A stretch of DNA of 64,000 bases from Bacillota bacterium (GCA_009780325.1 WRAF01000005.1:1-64000), one strand, 5' to 3'. Numbered from the stretch's first letter, positions 36,757 through 45,754 are shown. Numbers and translations: made by a program. The notes: generated from the sequence alone by a model not told the origin.

Positions 36757-38097
36757 ATGACAACTAAAAGAGAGCATATAGCTACTATTGATACTCTAGG
36801 CATTCCTACGCTTACTCGCACATATACATATAACACCAACACAACACTTTTGTGGGCTGACCAACTAAGGACATATAATGGTTTTGGCACTGCCACGATT
36901 GCTTATGATCGCATGGGCAACCCCACCTCTGGCTATAACGGCTTTACTATGACATGGGAGAAGGGACGACAACTTAGTGCAATGGCTAGAGCGGGAGTCA
37001 ATGCTCGAAACCTTGCCTTTCAGTACAATGCCAACGGCATTAGGACAAGAAAGACTAATGCCACCACTTCAACCACTCACAACTATTTCTTGCAAGGTGC
37101 TAATATTCAGATTGAGAATATCACCAGTGGCAATACAGTAAACACGATTCAATACATCTATGATGACAACGGCGATATATGCGGCTTAAGCTACAACGGC
37201 AATCCGCACTATTTTGTCAAAAACTTACAAGGGGATGTGATAAAATTGCTTGACAGAGACGGCAACCTTGTGGCAAAATATGGTTACGACTCTTGGGGCA
37301 AAATCATATATATTAGAGACGGGAATAATAATAATAATATAGTACCAACAGCAACTACTCACATAGCCAACATAAACCCTATCCGCTATCGCTCTTATTA
37401 TTATGATACAGAGACCATGCTCTATTATCTAAATTCAAGGTATTATGATCCTGAGACTGGGCGGTTTTTGAATGCTGATGACCCGCATATGGTGCTGGCA
37501 GTACAAGGGGTTGTGGGTAATAATTTGTATGCTTATTGTAATAATGATCCAGTTAATAGTGATGACCCTTTAGGATATTTGGTTCTTACAAAAACAGCGG
37601 TATTAGGCATATTGGCACTGGCATTCTTAATAATGATGTCAATAATGACAATTCAAATTTCTGGAGTTCGCTTTACAGGACCTAGATTAGTGTTGAATAA
37701 TACGAATGTTAGGCGACGACTGCAAGACCTCCAGGCGTTCGGGGCACATATACTGATGATGTCATCATTTATTGTGGCTATTGCAACACAAGCACTGAGG
37801 GATGCTAGAAGACGAAGGCGAAACAGACAAACGCACAATCATCACATTATTGCTAGGTTTGCACCTGCGGCACAGCCTGCTCGAGATGTGCTGACAAGTG
37901 TTGGTATGTCTACCGAAAATAGATTGAATTTAGTTAGAATCAAGAAAAATCTTCACATTGAATTACATCGCAACTCATTTTATTATGGTGTGATAAATTC
38001 AATCTTTGAAAATTCTCATGGAAATCTTGCTAGGGTTACAAGAAAATTGAATTTTATATCATCTGTTTTGTCGGCTACTAGTTTTTTATCAACATAA
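36757..38097 (+). CDS. Rhs core fragment with C-terminal AHH-type nuclease tip (module A)
   Basis: Contains the C-terminal part of an Rhs/YD-repeat toxin. The open frame actually extends back to about 36655 in Rhs sequence (TSTNLYDGAGRLVRDDN) before a TGA, so the 5' part of a full Rhs protein is missing. Core: IRYRSYYYDTETMLYYLNSRYYDPETGRFLNADDP (209-243), ending at YAYCNNDPVNSDDPLGY (258-274). The variable tip has a membrane-like segment at 278-302, then THNHHIIARFAP with His362-His363 and later LHIELHR (His400, His404). This matches the AHH family of HNH/His-Me nucleases. A candidate immunity gene follows 26 bases on. No signal or export domain, so probably an orphan tip module. Confidence 0.8.
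   Translation: MTTKREHIATIDTLGIPTLTRTYTYNTNTTLLWADQLRTYNGFGTATIAYDRMGNPTSGYNGFTMTWEKGRQLSAMARAGVNARNLAFQYNANGIRTRKTNATTSTTHNYFLQGANIQIENITSGNTVNTIQYIYDDNGDICGLSYNGNPHYFVKNLQGDVIKLLDRDGNLVAKYGYDSWGKIIYIRDGNNNNNIVPTATTHIANINPIRYRSYYYDTETMLYYLNSRYYDPETGRFLNADDPHMVLAVQGVVGNNLYAYCNNDPVNSDDPLGYLVLTKTAVLGILALAFLIMMSIMTIQISGVRFTGPRLVLNNTNVRRRLQDLQAFGAHILMMSSFIVAIATQALRDARRRRRNRQTHNHHIIARFAPAAQPARDVLTSVGMSTENRLNLVRIKKNLHIELHRNSFYYGVINSIFENSHGNLARVTRKLNFISSVLSATSFLST
37198..37311 (+). repeat. 114-bp direct repeat, Rhs module A copy
   Basis: GGCAATCCGCACTATTTTGT through AAAATCATATAT recurs at 38817-38930, 1619 bases downstream, with three mismatches. It encodes the NPHYFVKNLQGDVIKLLDRDG stretch of the Rhs core and can support homologous exchange of toxin tips. 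Confidence 0.9.
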
Positions 38098-38123
38098 TAA
38101 ATAATTTTTAGGGGAGACAAAAA

Positions 38124-38774
38124 ATGAAGTTTAAATTGGAAGACTATTTATTCAATAGGATTGTGCCTATATTTGATGGGTGGATAATAAAGAAAGACAT
38201 AAAGGACATTTATGCAATTTCATTTTTTGTTTATTCAAATGAATGCAATAATTGGAATGGAATAAATAATATTTCTGAATTTTCTATTAATTATTTAGCA
38301 AATAAGCATTTTAAGAATGAAGCCGCAACTAGTAAAGAAGATTGGGATATATTGTCATCTTGTTGCCAAGGCAATTTAGAAATGCAAATAATACAACCTA
38401 ATGGGGAGAGTGAAACTGGAAAAATAATACATACAAAAAATACCGAAGGTATAAAATTTTTATTTGAGTGGTACAATGAAAATAAAATAGTCAACATTGG
38501 GCATGAAGACTATAATAATTGCTACGATGATAAAAACTATTATATTGGCAAAGGACCAAAAGGTTATTATGAATTATTGATGGCTGTGTCAAATGTAGCA
38601 AGGAGAATTCAGCAAGAGAGAATTATACCTGAAAAGTTTGGGAAAACAATTCCTATTATAATACATGATCTTGAAATGAGTGCGTGGTACATCAAAAATG
38701 CTATAGAAAACGCCAATCCAAATGGCGAGGCTCAAGTATTTTTGGAAGCGATTAACAATAAGTTTATCCGATAG
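38124..38774 (+). CDS. candidate immunity protein to Rhs tip A
   Basis: A 216-residue soluble protein with no signal peptide, membrane helix or domain I recognise. It is acidic and rich in Asn, Tyr and Trp (WIIKKDIKDIYAISFFVYSN, ECNNWNGINNISEF). An AGGGGAGA SD sits eleven bases before the ATG. Position alone, immediately after the AHH nuclease tip and immediately before the next Rhs module, makes immunity the best guess, as in polymorphic toxin loci. Codon use is very AT-rich like other immunity genes. Confidence 0.65.
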   Translation: MKFKLEDYLFNRIVPIFDGWIIKKDIKDIYAISFFVYSNECNNWNGINNISEFSINYLANKHFKNEAATSKEDWDILSSCCQGNLEMQIIQPNGESETGKIIHTKNTEGIKFLFEWYNENKIVNIGHEDYNNCYDDKNYYIGKGPKGYYELLMAVSNVARRIQQERIIPEKFGKTIPIIIHDLEMSAWYIKNAIENANPNGEAQVFLEAINNKFIR

Positions 38775-38816
38775 TAACACGATTCAAATGACAGCGTATG
38801 TGGATTAAACTATAAT

Positions 38817-38930
38817 GGCAATCCGCACTATTTTGTCAAAAACTTACAAGGGGATGTGATAAAATTGCTTGACAGAGACGGCAACCTTGTGGCAAAATAT
38901 GGGTACGATTCGTGGGGCAAAATCATATAT
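38817..38930 (+). repeat. 114-bp direct repeat, Rhs module B copy
   Basis: Second copy of the Rhs core segment at 37198-37311. Weaker homology begins at 38777, directly after the stop codon of immunity gene A, with an internal deletion relative to module A. Confidence 0.9.
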
Positions 38931-39767
38931 GTAAGAGATGGAAATGGAGCTGATGTGTCTGGTAATGCAAGTCATATTGCGAATATAAACCCTATCCGCT
39001 ATCGCTCATATTACTACGATAGAGAAACTGATTTATACTACCTTAACTCAAGATACTATGACCCTGAAACTGGGCGATTTTTGAATGCTGATGACCCGCA
39101 TATGGTGATGGCTGCACAAGATTTGCAAGGACTTAATTTATATGCGTATTGCAATAATGACCCGGTGAATAATATTGATGAATTTGGGTACTCAAGTATT
39201 GATATTAGAGATTATAGACAAAGATCTTGGATGGTTAGGTTATTGTTAATGTTGTTGCGTGGAGATCCAAATGTTGAAAGAAATAGAGTACAGTATTTAC
39301 TATCACGACAAATTTCAAGAAATTTCAGGTTGTATATTAAGGCTGGCTGGAAGGAATCGTCAAATATTAGTGTTACAAGAACTGATTTAAGTATATCTGC
39401 TGGAAGAGTATTAAATGTATCTTTAAGTAGAAATGGAAGACTTGAATTTGCAACCAATGTTAACTTAGGTCGCGGGATTAAAGGAGCTTATCTTCGTGGT
39501 TTTGAAAGAGGCTTGAGAGGAAAAACATTTGTGGCAATGCGTATTTACACTGTTATAGATAATAGTATAAAGGTTTACTTTGAATTTGGGGTGGAAATTG
39601 CTACTTGGTTAAAATTGACTATGGTAGCTGGTTTAGCACTTGCATCTTTACTTTTGCCGAAATTATCACCAATGTTTGTAAAGAAAAAAATAGGAATTTT
39701 GCGTCCAAGAGCTGCATTAATCTCCGCAGGTTTTGTGCCATCAAGAATAGGAGCTTTAGTATTTTAA
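38856..39767 (+). CDS. orphan Rhs tip module B with unrecognised toxin domain
   Basis: The Rhs frame is open from 38779, just after a TAA, with no ATG near its start; 38856 is the first GTG, inside the core repeat and without an SD. Core residues end at YAYCNNDPVNNIDEFGY (about 97-112). The roughly 190-residue tip that follows matches no toxin family I know. It is basic (RQRSWMVRLLLMLLRGDPN, NLGRGIKGAYLRGFERGLRG) and has a hydrophobic segment near 256-275 (MVAGLALASLLLP). This fits a silent cassette that becomes a toxin when recombined onto a full-length Rhs gene. The gene behind it may be its immunity. Confidence 0.7.
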   Translation: MIKLLDRDGNLVAKYGYDSWGKIIYVRDGNGADVSGNASHIANINPIRYRSYYYDRETDLYYLNSRYYDPETGRFLNADDPHMVMAAQDLQGLNLYAYCNNDPVNNIDEFGYSSIDIRDYRQRSWMVRLLLMLLRGDPNVERNRVQYLLSRQISRNFRLYIKAGWKESSNISVTRTDLSISAGRVLNVSLSRNGRLEFATNVNLGRGIKGAYLRGFERGLRGKTFVAMRIYTVIDNSIKVYFEFGVEIATWLKLTMVAGLALASLLLPKLSPMFVKKKIGILRPRAALISAGFVPSRIGALVF

Positions 39768-39791
39768 TAGCAAAAAATATTTGGAGGGATT

Positions 39792-40394
39792 ATGACACCA
39801 AAAAATAAACTGATTATAAAAGTTATATCAATATCACTTGCTGTTGTATTGGTGCTGGGTGGTATCTTCTCTTTATGGTGGTTTGACTCATCATTGCATG
39901 ATACTCCAGAATTGGCTTTGAGTGAGTATAGAGGATCACTAATAGATTTTAATCGTCTAGATTTCTTACCGATAAATATTTTTGTGAATGTTCATTTTGA
40001 GGATAGTGTAGTAATGGTGTTTTGGTCTGAATCAGATAAATTGGTTAGTGTTGGTTTTTCTCGCTGTAGGTTTAGGCAAAGATATGCACTGCGTAGTCAT
40101 GGAATAACTGACCTTGAAAGCGAATTTTGGGTAAATAATCTTAGTTATGAAAGAACTAATCAAATCGGGACAAATGGAAGGACTACTACAGTAGTTGAGG
40201 ATTTGAGGATATTATCGCTAAATCGTCAAGCATATGTAAATGGAGTGAGAGCCGAAACAATTCGTTTTGAGATTACTACTCCCAATGGTGTCACCCATCA
40301 AGTCCAGTTTTGGCACAAAGAATTGCAAGGCAGAAATGCTCAATTTACAGTTGAGTATAGGGATAGGGTTATAGTAGATGAAACTACGATATAG
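39792..40394 (+). CDS. membrane-anchored candidate immunity protein to tip B
   Basis: A 200-residue protein with one N-terminal membrane segment (residues about 8-30, IIKVISISLAVVLVLGGIFSLWWF) and an extracytoplasmic beta-rich domain. I recognise no family. It starts 24 bases after module B with a GGAGGG site. A membrane-tethered immunity protein would suit a toxin acting at the envelope, but this is inferred only from position. Confidence 0.6.
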   Translation: MTPKNKLIIKVISISLAVVLVLGGIFSLWWFDSSLHDTPELALSEYRGSLIDFNRLDFLPINIFVNVHFEDSVVMVFWSESDKLVSVGFSRCRFRQRYALRSHGITDLESEFWVNNLSYERTNQIGTNGRTTTVVEDLRILSLNRQAYVNGVRAETIRFEITTPNGVTHQVQFWHKELQGRNAQFTVEYRDRVIVDETTI

Positions 40395-40795
40395 GTTTAT
40401 CAAAAGTAAAGTAGAGTGAGTTAATTTTATTTAAGCTGCACACCAGTTTTAATAGCTATCTTCTTAATGAAAGTAAGAGGATAGCTATTTATGGCAAGGT
40501 GGGTTTTGTGGTATGTGAATGGCGAATTTACTCCGATGGGGAGGGTATAATATGATTAATATTTTAAGGCTCTCATATTTACTTACTCTTGTAGTGTTTC
40601 CTCATCAACGACGGGCGCTAATTCTTTTTTATCTAGGCTTAACTGTTGCACTTTAAGCAGCATTAAGGCACAAATTTCATGATATACCCATAAAGCTTAG
40701 AAATAAAAACTCACATATCTTGAAAGTTATTTATAAAGCACTCCTTTTTTACTTGAAAAATTCTCCCATAAACAAATCTTTTTCTTATTAAATCC
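40395..40795. other. gap with a gene remnant, between the Rhs modules and the redox operon
   Basis: Mostly non-coding. On the minus strand at about 40583-40692 an open stretch reads ALWVYHEICALMLLKVQQLS, LDKKELAPVVDEETLQE, then stop, with no SD before its first Met. It may be the remnant of a displaced gene. A hairpin with TAGCTATC/GATAGCTA near 40450-40488 may terminate the immunity B transcript. Confidence 0.35.
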
Positions 40796-40824
40796 TTGAC
40801 ATATTTTTATTAATAGTTTATAAT
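40796..40824 (+). promoter_or_regulatory. promoter of the four-gene redox operon
   Basis: Consensus TTGACA (40796-40801), exactly 17 bases, consensus TATAAT (40819-40824). The leader of about 55 bases ends in CGGAGG. Confidence 0.85.
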
Positions 40825-40885
40825 ATAAAATGGGGATTAATATTTAATTAATATTATATAAATTCCTCTCGGAGGCAATTTGCTT

Positions 40886-41200
40886 ATGCGCATAAAAAAT
40901 CATCCTGTTCTTAATTTTGATGACAGACAAGACTTAGTAGAATTCACTTTTGATGGAAAAACCTATACGGGTGTTTTAGGCGAACCCATTGCCTGCGCTC
41001 TTCACAACAATGGCGTAATGATATTAGGGCACAGCCACACTGGCCGCTCTAGGGGTTTATATTGCGCTATAGGCAATTGCTCGGCATGTCTAGCCAGTGT
41101 AAACGGTCAATCCAATATAAGACTTTGCACAACCAAGCTAGAAGAAGGCATGGTTATTATTAAACAGCATGGCAGAGGTATTATTAAAATTAATAATTAA
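40886..41200 (+). CDS. [2Fe-2S] ferredoxin-like subunit of an amine/amino-acid dehydrogenase
   Basis: A 104-residue protein resembling the small iron-sulfur subunits of opine, sarcosine, proline and cyanide-forming (HcnA-like) flavin dehydrogenases. The plant-type cluster motif YCAIGNCSACLASVNG (Cx4Cx2C), followed by a later Cys, binds [2Fe-2S]. GGAGG ten bases upstream sets the ATG start. It is the first of four genes with a shared plus-strand orientation and a consensus promoter. Confidence 0.85.
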   Translation: MRIKNHPVLNFDDRQDLVEFTFDGKTYTGVLGEPIACALHNNGVMILGHSHTGRSRGLYCAIGNCSACLASVNGQSNIRLCTTKLEEGMVIIKQHGRGIIKINN

Positions 41201-41246
41201 GTAAGATTGAATTTTTTTCTTCATTCTCAAATAAGGAGTACTTAAA

Positions 41247-42335
41247 ATGATTACAAACATAGATATAGCAATAATCGGCGGAGGACCTGCTGGACTTTGC
41301 GCTGCTATAGAGGCCTCAAAATACAACGCTAATGTTTTATTAATAGAACGAGACTCTAGACTAGGCGGTCAGTTAAATAAGCAAACTCACAAGTTTTTTG
41401 GATCAAAGCGTCAATATGCATCTATAAGAGGCGTAGATATTTCTGATATATTAATAAATGATGCTATAAAAAACCCTTGTGTCACTATTTGGACAAATGC
41501 TACTGCAATCGGTGTTTATGAGGATGGAGTAATCACAATAGAGCATGAAAATAAATACAAAAAAATAAAGCCTGCTACCATAATAGTTGCAACAGGTGCT
41601 AGTGAAAAATTTTTAGTCTTTGAAAATAATGACTTGCCCGGAATATACGGTGCAGGCGCAGTACAAACGCTAATGAATTCCTATGGTATACTCCCTGCAA
41701 AAGAAGTGGTAATGCTAGGAGCCGGCAACATCGGTCTAATTGTCAGCTATCAGCTTATTCAAGCTGGTGTTGATGTAAAAGCGATTATGTGCACAGGACC
41801 TACCATCGGCGGATATCTAGTACATGCATCAAAAATACGCAGAATGGGTGTACCTATATTTACCCAGCATACTGTCTTAAAGGCTAATGGAGATGATAAA
41901 TTAAAAAGCGTAACTGTCACTAAAGTTGATGATGATCGCAAGCCAATCAAGGGCACTGAATTTGATATTACTTGTGACAACCTTTGCATCTCTGCAGGTC
42001 TTTCTCCCCTGGTTGACCTTTTATGGCAAATAGGCTGCAAAATGAAATATAGTGCAAAATTCGGCGGACATGTGCCCATCAGGTCAAAAATGCTTAGAAC
42101 CAGTGTTCCTAATGTATTTATCGCTGGCGATGTATCAAAGATTGAGGAGGCGTCCAGCGCTATGGTAGAAGGTCATTTGGCGGCTTTATCTGCATTATTA
42201 GAAGCAGGAATCATCAAAAAAACTGACGAAGGCGTAGAAGAAAGACTTAATGACTTAATAGGTCAATTAGAATCATTAAGAAGCGGAGATGTTGCTGCTA
42301 AACTAAAAAGAGGCATAGCCGAAGTAGAAATCTAA
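41247..42335 (+). CDS. NAD(P)/FAD-binding oxidoreductase subunit (HcnB-like)
   Basis: A 362-residue flavoprotein of the pyridine-nucleotide-disulfide class. The FAD motif AIIGGGPAGLCAAIEASKY lies near 8-26, and the second dinucleotide motif VVMLGAGNIGLIVSYQL near 152-168. GGQLNKQTHKFFGS and NVFIAGDVSKIEEASSAMVEG match the alpha subunits of HcnB/sarcosine-oxidase-type dehydrogenases. No redox CxxC is seen. It likely passes electrons between the catalytic DAO-type subunit and the Fe-S subunits. The SD is AAGGAGT. Confidence 0.88.
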   Translation: MITNIDIAIIGGGPAGLCAAIEASKYNANVLLIERDSRLGGQLNKQTHKFFGSKRQYASIRGVDISDILINDAIKNPCVTIWTNATAIGVYEDGVITIEHENKYKKIKPATIIVATGASEKFLVFENNDLPGIYGAGAVQTLMNSYGILPAKEVVMLGAGNIGLIVSYQLIQAGVDVKAIMCTGPTIGGYLVHASKIRRMGVPIFTQHTVLKANGDDKLKSVTVTKVDDDRKPIKGTEFDITCDNLCISAGLSPLVDLLWQIGCKMKYSAKFGGHVPIRSKMLRTSVPNVFIAGDVSKIEEASSAMVEGHLAALSALLEAGIIKKTDEGVEERLNDLIGQLESLRSGDVAAKLKRGIAEVEI

Positions 42336-42424
42336 TAAACAGAAACTAATAGTTAATTCATTATAAAAATCTTTCATAAAGCTATTCTCTAAATCACTAC
42401 ACCAAACCTTTTAGGAGAAATTCT

Positions 42425-43222
42425 ATGTTAAAAAATACAGGCGTCCCAACGGACGATTTAATAAAAAGTGCTTATCCAAATGAAGCACGCAGAAAAAAAG
42501 GACCCTTTGCCGTAATTGAATGCTTTCAATGTATCCCTTGCAATCCTTGTCAAACCGCTTGTCCAAGAAACGCTATTTTCCCTATGCAAGATATTAACGA
42601 CTTGCCAAAAACAGATTTCAATAAATGCAACGGCTGTGGAATCTGTGCTTTCGCCTGCCCTGGTCAAGCAATCTTTATGATTGATGAAACTTATTCAAAA
42701 ATGGATACATTGGTCAGCATCCCTTATGAGTTTGTACCGCTTCCAAACATTGGCGACATTGTCATCGGACTAAATAGAGAAGGCAAAGAAGTATGCTCTG
42801 CCACTGTACACAGCATAAAAGCACCCAATTTATGCGACAGAACTCCATTAATAACATTAATTGTGCCAAAAGAATGGGCAATGCATGTGAGATTTTTTAA
42901 GCAGCGAAGAGAAGACTGGTCATGCGAATGTGAAACAAAGCCAGCATCAAAAAGCAAAAATAAATCTAAATATGTATGCCGATGTGAAGAAATCTCTGAA
43001 GAAGACATCAAAAGATTAATTAATCAAGGTCACACTACTTTAAATGAAATCAAAATTGCATCAAGGGCAGGCATGGGTGCATGCCAAGGACGCACATGCC
43101 GTCAGCTTATTATGAGTATAATTGCAAAAGAAACAGGTATAAATCCACAAGACATGCCTATGGTTACATTTAGACCGCCAACTAAACCTATTAAGATGTC
43201 TATATTAGCAGAAGAAGACTAA
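42425..43222 (+). CDS. 4Fe-4S ferredoxin and BFD-like [2Fe-2S] subunit
   Basis: A 265-residue electron-transfer protein. Two [4Fe-4S] motifs are near the N-terminus (CFQCIPCNPCQTACP and CNGCGICAFACPG). The C-terminal part has a bacterioferredoxin-associated type [2Fe-2S] motif (CRCEEI and GACQGRTC). CECETKPASKSKNKSKYVCRC suggests a Lys/Ser-rich linker. It should funnel electrons from the flavin subunits to a ferredoxin or membrane acceptor. SD TAGGAGA. Confidence 0.87.
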   Translation: MLKNTGVPTDDLIKSAYPNEARRKKGPFAVIECFQCIPCNPCQTACPRNAIFPMQDINDLPKTDFNKCNGCGICAFACPGQAIFMIDETYSKMDTLVSIPYEFVPLPNIGDIVIGLNREGKEVCSATVHSIKAPNLCDRTPLITLIVPKEWAMHVRFFKQRREDWSCECETKPASKSKNKSKYVCRCEEISEEDIKRLINQGHTTLNEIKIASRAGMGACQGRTCRQLIMSIIAKETGINPQDMPMVTFRPPTKPIKMSILAEED

Positions 43223-43302
43223 AAATCAAATTTTTATTAAAGAGGATTTTATATTTCTCTATCCACTAATCCCTAATCTCTACCTCTTAAAAGGAGAAAA
43301 CA

Positions 43303-44466
43303 ATGAGTTTAATTACTACATTAAAAACAGCAAGCGTTGTTATAATCGGCGCCGGAATAAGCGGCGCTGCCATCGCTTATGAATTAGCTAAGCGTGGTCA
43401 AAAAGATATTATACTAATAGAAAAACAATACCCTTCCAGCGGTGCAACAGGCCGCTGCGGAGCAGGTGTACGCATGCAATGGGGCACTGAAATGAATTGC
43501 CGCTTAACTAAATATTGTATAGAACGTTTTGAAAATTTGCAAAATGAATTAGGTGACCAATATGATTTAGAATTTAAACAAAGCGGCTATTTAATGTGTG
43601 CTGCTACCGACAAAGAATTTAATCAATTTAAAACTAATGTCGCTCTTCAAAATAGTCTAGGGATACCTAGCCGTATTATAGATAAATATGAAGCCAAACA
43701 AATTATCCCGCATATTAACACTGACCATATGATAGGCGGCACATTTTGCCCAAAAGACGGTCACTTAAACCCTTTTACAACTACCTTAGCTTATTGTGCT
43801 GCAGCAGAAAAACTAGGGGTAGAAATACAAAAGTATACAAGTGTGGTTTCAATTGACAAAAAAAGGGGTAAAATTGTAGGAGTTCAAACTGATAAAGAAT
43901 ATATTTCTACACCTATAGTTGTCAATGCTGCAGGCGGATATGTGAGTGAAATTGCAAGAATGGCAGGAGTAGAACTGCCCCTTTATTCACAAAGGCGTCA
44001 GATTCTTGTCACAGAGCCCGTTGTACCTATTCAAGGACCTATGTTTATGGGGTTTGTGCACAATATTTATTGTCAGCAAACCCCGCACGGCAGCTTTATT
44101 ATGGGCAGAGGTGATGATGATGAACCAAAAGATTTGGACATATCCAGCGGATGGAATTTTATGGAGCGCCAAGCAAAAAATGTAGTCAAATTGCTGCCCG
44201 CATTAAAAGATTTAAATATAATAAGACAATGGTCAGGATTGTATAATTATTCACCTGATAAACAACCCATTTATGACCAAATACCTAATGTAGAAGGAAT
44301 GTACCTAGCCGCAGGATATAGTGGTCATGGGTTTATGCTAGGTCCAGTAACAGGCGTCGCCATGACAGAAATGATTTTAGGGCTTGATATGACTCAAGAT
44401 GTATCTATGCTTAAATTTGATAGATTTGAAAAAGGAAATTTAGTAATAGAACCAAGCGTTGTTTAA
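43303..44466 (+). CDS. DAO-family FAD-dependent amine/amino-acid dehydrogenase, catalytic subunit
   Basis: A 387-residue member of the glycine/D-amino-acid oxidase family, like HcnC and sarcosine oxidase beta. The FAD motif VVIIGAGISGAAIAYELAKR is at 12-31; GATGRCGAGVRMQWG and AAGYSGHGFMLGPVTG are typical. It would oxidise a primary or secondary amino acid (glycine, sarcosine, proline or a D-amino acid) and pass electrons to the other three subunits. Substrate cannot be read from sequence. SD AAGGAGA. This is the last gene of the operon. Confidence 0.88.
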   Translation: MSLITTLKTASVVIIGAGISGAAIAYELAKRGQKDIILIEKQYPSSGATGRCGAGVRMQWGTEMNCRLTKYCIERFENLQNELGDQYDLEFKQSGYLMCAATDKEFNQFKTNVALQNSLGIPSRIIDKYEAKQIIPHINTDHMIGGTFCPKDGHLNPFTTTLAYCAAAEKLGVEIQKYTSVVSIDKKRGKIVGVQTDKEYISTPIVVNAAGGYVSEIARMAGVELPLYSQRRQILVTEPVVPIQGPMFMGFVHNIYCQQTPHGSFIMGRGDDDEPKDLDISSGWNFMERQAKNVVKLLPALKDLNIIRQWSGLYNYSPDKQPIYDQIPNVEGMYLAAGYSGHGFMLGPVTGVAMTEMILGLDMTQDVSMLKFDRFEKGNLVIEPSVV

Positions 44467-44703
44467 GAATTTAAGAAAACGGATTAATATTAATCTTTGA
44501 TATTTTAAATTTAAGCGGAGTAGTTTTGTAGTTATTGAACAGTTTTAATTTATGTCATCCTGCTTTAGGATTTCTTCTTTATTCCTTTTGTATCGCATAT
44601 GTTCAACTAAAACTTATTTTTGTCATGCTAAAGACATCTCAATCCTTAAATATTATTGAAAAATCAAAGTAATTACCTATTTTGCAAAAGGAATACTCTC
44701 AAC
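44467..44703. repeat. family-1 repeat arms between genes
   Basis: TTATGTCATCCTGCTTTAGG with ATTTCTTCTTTATTCC (about 44551-44586) and TTTTTGTCATGCTAAAGACA (about 44619) are two arms of the dispersed repeat in the same direction, so this copy is rearranged or two partial copies. No gene is visible. Confidence 0.45.
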
Positions 44704-45672
44704 ATGAAAATAAAAGCAATTCTAACCGTGTTATTATTACTAATCATTTCTCTTAATTTTTTCGGCTGCAATGACAAAAACCATCCCCCAATCTGCTGCA
44801 CTACTCCTCCCCCGCCATCAATTAGTCAAACAATATCCACTGTTAAATACGGTGTTGTTGAAGTAGCTATTGCCGGCTCAAGAGGCAGCGGTGTCATAAT
44901 AGATAAAGTTGACGGGTCTTTGAAAATTTTAACTAATCTACACATCATTCGTTCTTTCAACACTACTCCTAGCAATGTTCAAATCCGCTTCTATACAAGC
45001 TCTAACTTTGTTTATGCTCCAGTCATTGGCTATGCATTAAACTATGATTTAGCTGTTATATCAGCCCCATATATACCATCAAACTATCACATTTTTGAGT
45101 TTAATTATGAAATTTATCAAACTCAAAAAGTGTTTGCACTAGGCTATTTAGTCAGCCTAGGGACAAACACTCCCATCGGCACATTTACAGTGCTTGATGG
45201 ATTAATATCTGCAACAGAAACAAATTTTTTGGCGCTTAACAGAAATTTTTATGCTATATCTTCTACTGCTCCAATCAGAGGCGGCATAAGCGGCGGAGCA
45301 TTAATTGATATATACGGGCGGCTTGTAGGTATTCCGTCATGGGGATATATTCATAACGGAGTAGTCATGCCATTTGGCATTAGCTATAATATTCCTGCAT
45401 TAATAGCAAGCGCAATTTTTGATAGAGTGATTATAAGCGACCAGCAAATGGCACACCTTAATCTAGGGTTTTTTATTAATAATGACGGAAGAGTACATTT
45501 AATTTTAACGAATTTTAGCAATGTTTATATAAGACAGTATGTAAATGGATTTTATAAATATAACCAAGGAGTAAGAACAAGGATTGAAAAAGTGAATGGA
45601 TATCAAATAGAAAGTATGAGTATGCTGCTTGCACAAATAATAAGAACATTAAATAATATAAGATTTAATTAA
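44704..45672 (+). CDS. trypsin-like serine protease lipoprotein
   Basis: A 322-residue surface protein. The lipoprotein signal ends in LNFFGC near residue 22, followed by a Pro-rich spacer with CC (PPICCTTPPPP). The chymotrypsin-fold triad is visible: His in LTNLHIIRS, Asp in NYDLAVI, Ser in GGISGGALID. It resembles the HtrA/DegP protease domain but has no recognisable PDZ beyond a short C-terminal part (about 275-322). I start at the ATG that gives MKIKAILTVLLLLI rather than an upstream TTG. A terminator follows. Confidence 0.82.
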   Translation: MKIKAILTVLLLLIISLNFFGCNDKNHPPICCTTPPPPSISQTISTVKYGVVEVAIAGSRGSGVIIDKVDGSLKILTNLHIIRSFNTTPSNVQIRFYTSSNFVYAPVIGYALNYDLAVISAPYIPSNYHIFEFNYEIYQTQKVFALGYLVSLGTNTPIGTFTVLDGLISATETNFLALNRNFYAISSTAPIRGGISGGALIDIYGRLVGIPSWGYIHNGVVMPFGISYNIPALIASAIFDRVIISDQQMAHLNLGFFINNDGRVHLILTNFSNVYIRQYVNGFYKYNQGVRTRIEKVNGYQIESMSMLLAQIIRTLNNIRFN

Positions 45673-45720
45673 TAAAGCAAAACTATTTTTTATAAACCTC
45701 TTGTAATCACCTCATCTTTA

Positions 45721-45754
45721 AAAAAAACGTTGTCATAATGACAACGTTTTTTTT
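45721..45754. terminator. bidirectional terminator
   Basis: CGTTGTCA-TAA-TGACAACG with an A-run before and a T-run after, placed between convergent genes and able to end both. Confidence 0.85.
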
